A stretch of 8,469 nt of DNA from Verrucomicrobiaceae bacterium (GTDB lineage: Bacteria; Verrucomicrobiota; Verrucomicrobiia; Verrucomicrobiales; Akkermansiaceae). The position numbers were made by a program, and so were the translations under genes. Below are positions 6,039 through 8,469 of the stretch, piece by piece; within the stretch, counting starts at the first letter, position 1, and every line of letters begins with the position of its first letter. The notes beneath the pieces were generated by a model, which was not told where the DNA came from, ran no database searches, and was given only the letters and a program-made list of their open reading frames with translations. Where the stretch lies: the NCBI GenBank assembly GCA_027483005.1, contig JAIXVN010000155.1, forward strand, positions 1 through 8,469, read 5' to 3'.

Positions 6039-8246
6039 ATGATGCGTGCGATTCTGTGCTTGATCGGAATGGGCTTGGGAATGGCGGAAGCTGTCGAGCG
6101 ACCGAACATCGTGTTCCTGTTTTCGGACGATCACGCGCTGAACGCCATTTCCGCCTACGGCGGGCCGTTGAAGGACTTCGCTCCCACCCCGAACATCGAC
6201 CGCCTCTCGAAGGAGGGCGCCGTTTTCACCCGCTCCTACTGTTGCAACTCGATCTGCGGCCCCTCACGCGCGGCGGTGCTCACTGGCAAGCATTCCGCAA
6301 TCAACGGCTTTGTTGACAATGATCAGTGCCGCTTCGATGGAACGCAAACCACGTTTCCGAAGCTTCTTCAGAAGGCCGGCTACCAGACAGCAGTGGTTGG
6401 CAAGTGGCACCTGGTCACCCAGCCGACCGGCTTCGACTACTGGGAGATCCTTAATGGTCAGGGCCAGTACTACAATCCGCAGTTCATCACCGCAGCGGGG
6501 GTGAAGCGCGAGGAGGGCTACTGCACCGACCTGATCGCTGACAAGGCGATCTCCTGGCTGGAGAAGGGGCGCGACAAATCGAAGCCCTTCGTCCTGATGT
6601 GCCAGCAGAAGGCCCCGCATCGCAACTGGGCACCGGCTCCGCGGCACCTGAATCTGTTCGACGACGTCACGTTCCCGGAACCCGCGAATCTCTTAGACGA
6701 CTACGCCAACCGCAATGAAGCCCTCAAGAAGCAGCAGATGCAGATCGCGCGGAATTTTTCCTGGGGCAACGACATGAAGTTCAAGGGCGACAACCTCTTT
6801 CCCGCCCATTTCACCAACGAGGGGAAGAACAACGAATACGAGCGGATGTCGGACGAGCAGAAGGCCGCCTGGGACAAGGCCTACGAGCCGCCGAACCAGG
6901 CCTTCATCGAAGCGATGAAGGCCGGAAAGCTCAGCGATCAGGACGTCACCCGCTGGAAGGCCCAGCGCTACCTGAAGGACTACCTGCGCTGCGTGCGTGC
7001 GGTCGACGAGAATGTCGGCCGCTTGCTCGACTACCTGGAGAAGAGCGGTCTCGCCAAGAACACGGTGGTCATCTACTCCGCCGACCAGGGTTTCTACCTC
7101 GGCGAGCACGGCTGGTATGACAAGCGCTGGATGTTCGAGGAATCGCTTTCCATGCCCTTCCTCATCCGCTGGCCCGGCGTGGTGAAGCCGGGGTCGCGCA
7201 ATGCCTCGCTGATCCAGAACATCGACTACGCCCCGACCTTCCTGGAAATGGCCGGCGTCAAGGTGCCGGAGGAAATCCAGGGCCGCAGCCTGGTGCCGGT
7301 TCTGAAGGCAGGAAATGAAACCCCGGCCGGGTGGCGCGATGCGATCTACTATTTTTACAGTGGTGAAGGCACCCACTCGGTGGCGGCGCATGACGGGATC
7401 CGGACCGATAAGCTCAAGTTGATGCACTTTCCCGGCACGAACGAATGGAACCTCTTCGACCTGGAAAAGGACCCGCAGGAAATGAAGTCCGTGCATGCGG
7501 ATCCGGCCTATGCGGCCACGCTGAAAGAACTCAAGAAGCGCCATGAGGAACTCAAGGTCCAGTATCGCGTCAACGAGGCCACCGTGCCGGTCGACAAGAT
7601 GTCGGTGCCCTGGTGGAAGACACGACACCAGCAGTCAGTCCAGCAGGCCGCGGCGGGAGGGCACGAGCTGGTCTTTCTCGGCGACTCCATCACCCAAAGC
7701 TGGGAAGGCCCGGGCAAGCCGGTGTGGGACGAGTTTTACGGCCATCGCAAGGCGCTCAATCTCGGTTTCTCGGGAGACCGCACCGAGCACCTGCTGTGGC
7801 GCTTGTTGAATGGCGAGCTGGAGAAGGTCGATCCAAAGGCCTTCGTGCTGATGATCGGCACCAACAACACCGGCCAGCGTCAGGACGACCCCGCGAAGAC
7901 CGCCAGCGGGGTGCGCTGCATTCTCGACCTGCTGCGCGATCGCAAGCCGAATGCGAAGATCGTCCTGCTCTCCGTTTTCCCGCGTGACGCCGCACCGGAT
8001 GGCCGTTTCAGGAGGATGAACGACGACCTCAACCAGCGCATCGCCGCCTTCGCGGATGGAGGAACCATTCTCCACCTCGATGTGAACGCCAGCTTCCTCG
8101 AAAAGGACGGCACGCTCACCAAGGTGATCATGCCCGATTTCCTCCACCCCGGCCAGGAGGGCTACCGTCGCTGGGCGGAGGCTCTGGAGCCCACCCTCGT
8201 CAAGCTCGGCTTCCCCAAGCATGAGGCTGTGCCGAGTGAGAAGTGA
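6039..8246 (+). CDS. Exported sulfatase fused to an SGNH/GDSL hydrolase
   Basis: A 735-residue two-enzyme protein. Residues 1-18 look like a short signal peptide ending MAEA. Residues about 21-510 form a type I sulfatase: metal-binding DD (30-31), the formylglycine signature C73-G-P-S-R77 with LTG (81-83), GKWH (121-124), APH (192-194), SADQGFYLGEHGWYDKRW (347-364), and a C-terminal sulfatase subdomain to about 510. C73 would need oxidation to formylglycine by a maturase not seen here. Residues about 540-722 form a full SGNH hydrolase: S550 in GDSIT, G576 in NLGFSGD, N609/N610 in GTNN, and D700/H703 in DFLHP, most like PAF-acetylhydrolase-type esterases. Together they suggest removal of sulfate and acyl esters from one glycan; the substrate is unknown. 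Sulfatases alone are usually 450-550 residues, so this is a true fusion. The start could be either ATG of the pair 6039/6042. Confidence 0.92.
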   Translation: MMRAILCLIGMGLGMAEAVERPNIVFLFSDDHALNAISAYGGPLKDFAPTPNIDRLSKEGAVFTRSYCCNSICGPSRAAVLTGKHSAINGFVDNDQCRFDGTQTTFPKLLQKAGYQTAVVGKWHLVTQPTGFDYWEILNGQGQYYNPQFITAAGVKREEGYCTDLIADKAISWLEKGRDKSKPFVLMCQQKAPHRNWAPAPRHLNLFDDVTFPEPANLLDDYANRNEALKKQQMQIARNFSWGNDMKFKGDNLFPAHFTNEGKNNEYERMSDEQKAAWDKAYEPPNQAFIEAMKAGKLSDQDVTRWKAQRYLKDYLRCVRAVDENVGRLLDYLEKSGLAKNTVVIYSADQGFYLGEHGWYDKRWMFEESLSMPFLIRWPGVVKPGSRNASLIQNIDYAPTFLEMAGVKVPEEIQGRSLVPVLKAGNETPAGWRDAIYYFYSGEGTHSVAAHDGIRTDKLKLMHFPGTNEWNLFDLEKDPQEMKSVHADPAYAATLKELKKRHEELKVQYRVNEATVPVDKMSVPWWKTRHQQSVQQAAAGGHELVFLGDSITQSWEGPGKPVWDEFYGHRKALNLGFSGDRTEHLLWRLLNGELEKVDPKAFVLMIGTNNTGQRQDDPAKTASGVRCILDLLRDRKPNAKIVLLSVFPRDAAPDGRFRRMNDDLNQRIAAFADGGTILHLDVNASFLEKDGTLTKVIMPDFLHPGQEGYRRWAEALEPTLVKLGFPKHEAVPSEK

Positions 8247-8319
8247 GAAGTGAGAAGTTATTGGTTAGTTGTTATGAGTTATTCGTTAGAGGTGCCTTTT
8301 CCTGACCCCTGACCCCTCT
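8236..8319. repeat. Heptad-periodic repeat tract overlapping the sulfatase stop
   Basis: In register from 8236 the tract reads as twelve consecutive 7-base units. The first three are exact copies of GTGAGAA. The next five (8257-8291) all begin GTTA: GTTATTG, GTTAGTT, GTTATGA, GTTATTC, GTTAGAG. Unit nine is GTGCCTT. The last three are TTCCTGA, CCCCTGA and CCCCTCT. Nine units in a row start with GT. The sulfatase stop (8244-8246) lies in unit two, so its final Glu-Lys codons and stop come from repeat sequence. It resembles the short tandemly repeated heptanucleotide families described in cyanobacteria. Confidence 0.75.
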
Positions 8320-8469
8320 CTGCGAGGAAGAGCCCCCTGAAGGGAGGGACTACGAACGGAGACACTTGGAACTTATACGCAGCAAGGGCGCGCACCACGG
8401 AGAATTCGTGCCCTTGGGTGGGCATGAACCAGTTCGGTTAGTCGTCGGCCTTTCCTGGTTTGCTCTCCC
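8320..8469. other. Right-edge intergenic DNA with small inverted repeats
   Basis: No coding frame on either strand is convincing. Bases 8330-8353 form a near-palindrome: CCCCCT and AGGGAGG arms around GA, flanked by GAG and GACTAC. A second dyad pairs CAAGGGC (8383-8389) with GCCCTTG (8410-8416) around a 20-base loop. Neither is followed by a T-run. They could be REP-like palindromes or part of the next gene's upstream region. Confidence 0.4.

Noticed and set aside
5825..6316. A 163-codon plus-strand frame covering the sulfatase start.
   Set aside because: It conflicts with the sulfatase frame, which contains the signal peptide and metal site, and its left half is antisense to the transposase remnant.

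Overview
This window looks like part of a Gram-negative chromosome, most likely from the Verrucomicrobiota (for example a Luteolibacter- or Haloferula-like Verrucomicrobiaceae member). That placement is an inference. It rests on the GC-rich coding style, weak Shine-Dalgarno signals, a sulfatase joined to an SGNH hydrolase, a decayed REP-associated-type transposase and heptad-periodic intergenic DNA. No rRNA or tRNA is present to confirm it.

Layout. Bases 1-909 (minus strand) hold the N-terminal 303 residues of a TPR-repeat protein that runs off the left edge. Bases 910-1152 are the divergent control region. It contains a strong Fur-box match (1014-1032) and an exact 38-bp direct repeat that duplicates the start region of the next gene. 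Bases 1153-5471 (plus strand) form an iron-acquisition cluster in the same order as Fiu/PiuA-PiuC-PiuB clusters of Proteobacteria: an outer-membrane TonB-dependent siderophore receptor, an Fe(II)/2-oxoglutarate PKHD-type hydroxylase (PiuC/YbiX), and a four-helix PepSY-domain inner-membrane protein (PiuB/FoxB-like). The hydroxylase has an AT-rich upstream region with a dyad over a possible promoter. The PepSY gene starts 10 nt after the hydroxylase stop.

Bases 5472-6038 contain no intact gene. They carry the C-terminal end of a frameshifted transposase on the minus strand, followed by a perfect 6-bp hairpin. Bases 6039-8246 (plus strand) encode a two-domain exported hydrolase: a Cys-type (formylglycine) sulfatase followed by a complete SGNH/GDSL esterase domain. 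Bases 8236-8319 form a tract with a strict 7-bp rhythm that supplies the end of the sulfatase gene. The remaining right edge has small inverted repeats and no gene.

How they work together. The receptor would import a ferric, probably catecholate, siderophore under Fur control. The PepSY protein may reduce it at the inner membrane. The hydroxylase is a conserved partner of unknown substrate. The sulfatase-esterase is an independent unit, probably for scavenging sulfated and O-acylated glycans. I see no wholly unknown system. The least expected features are the duplicated start region of the receptor gene, the sulfatase-SGNH fusion and the heptad tracts.
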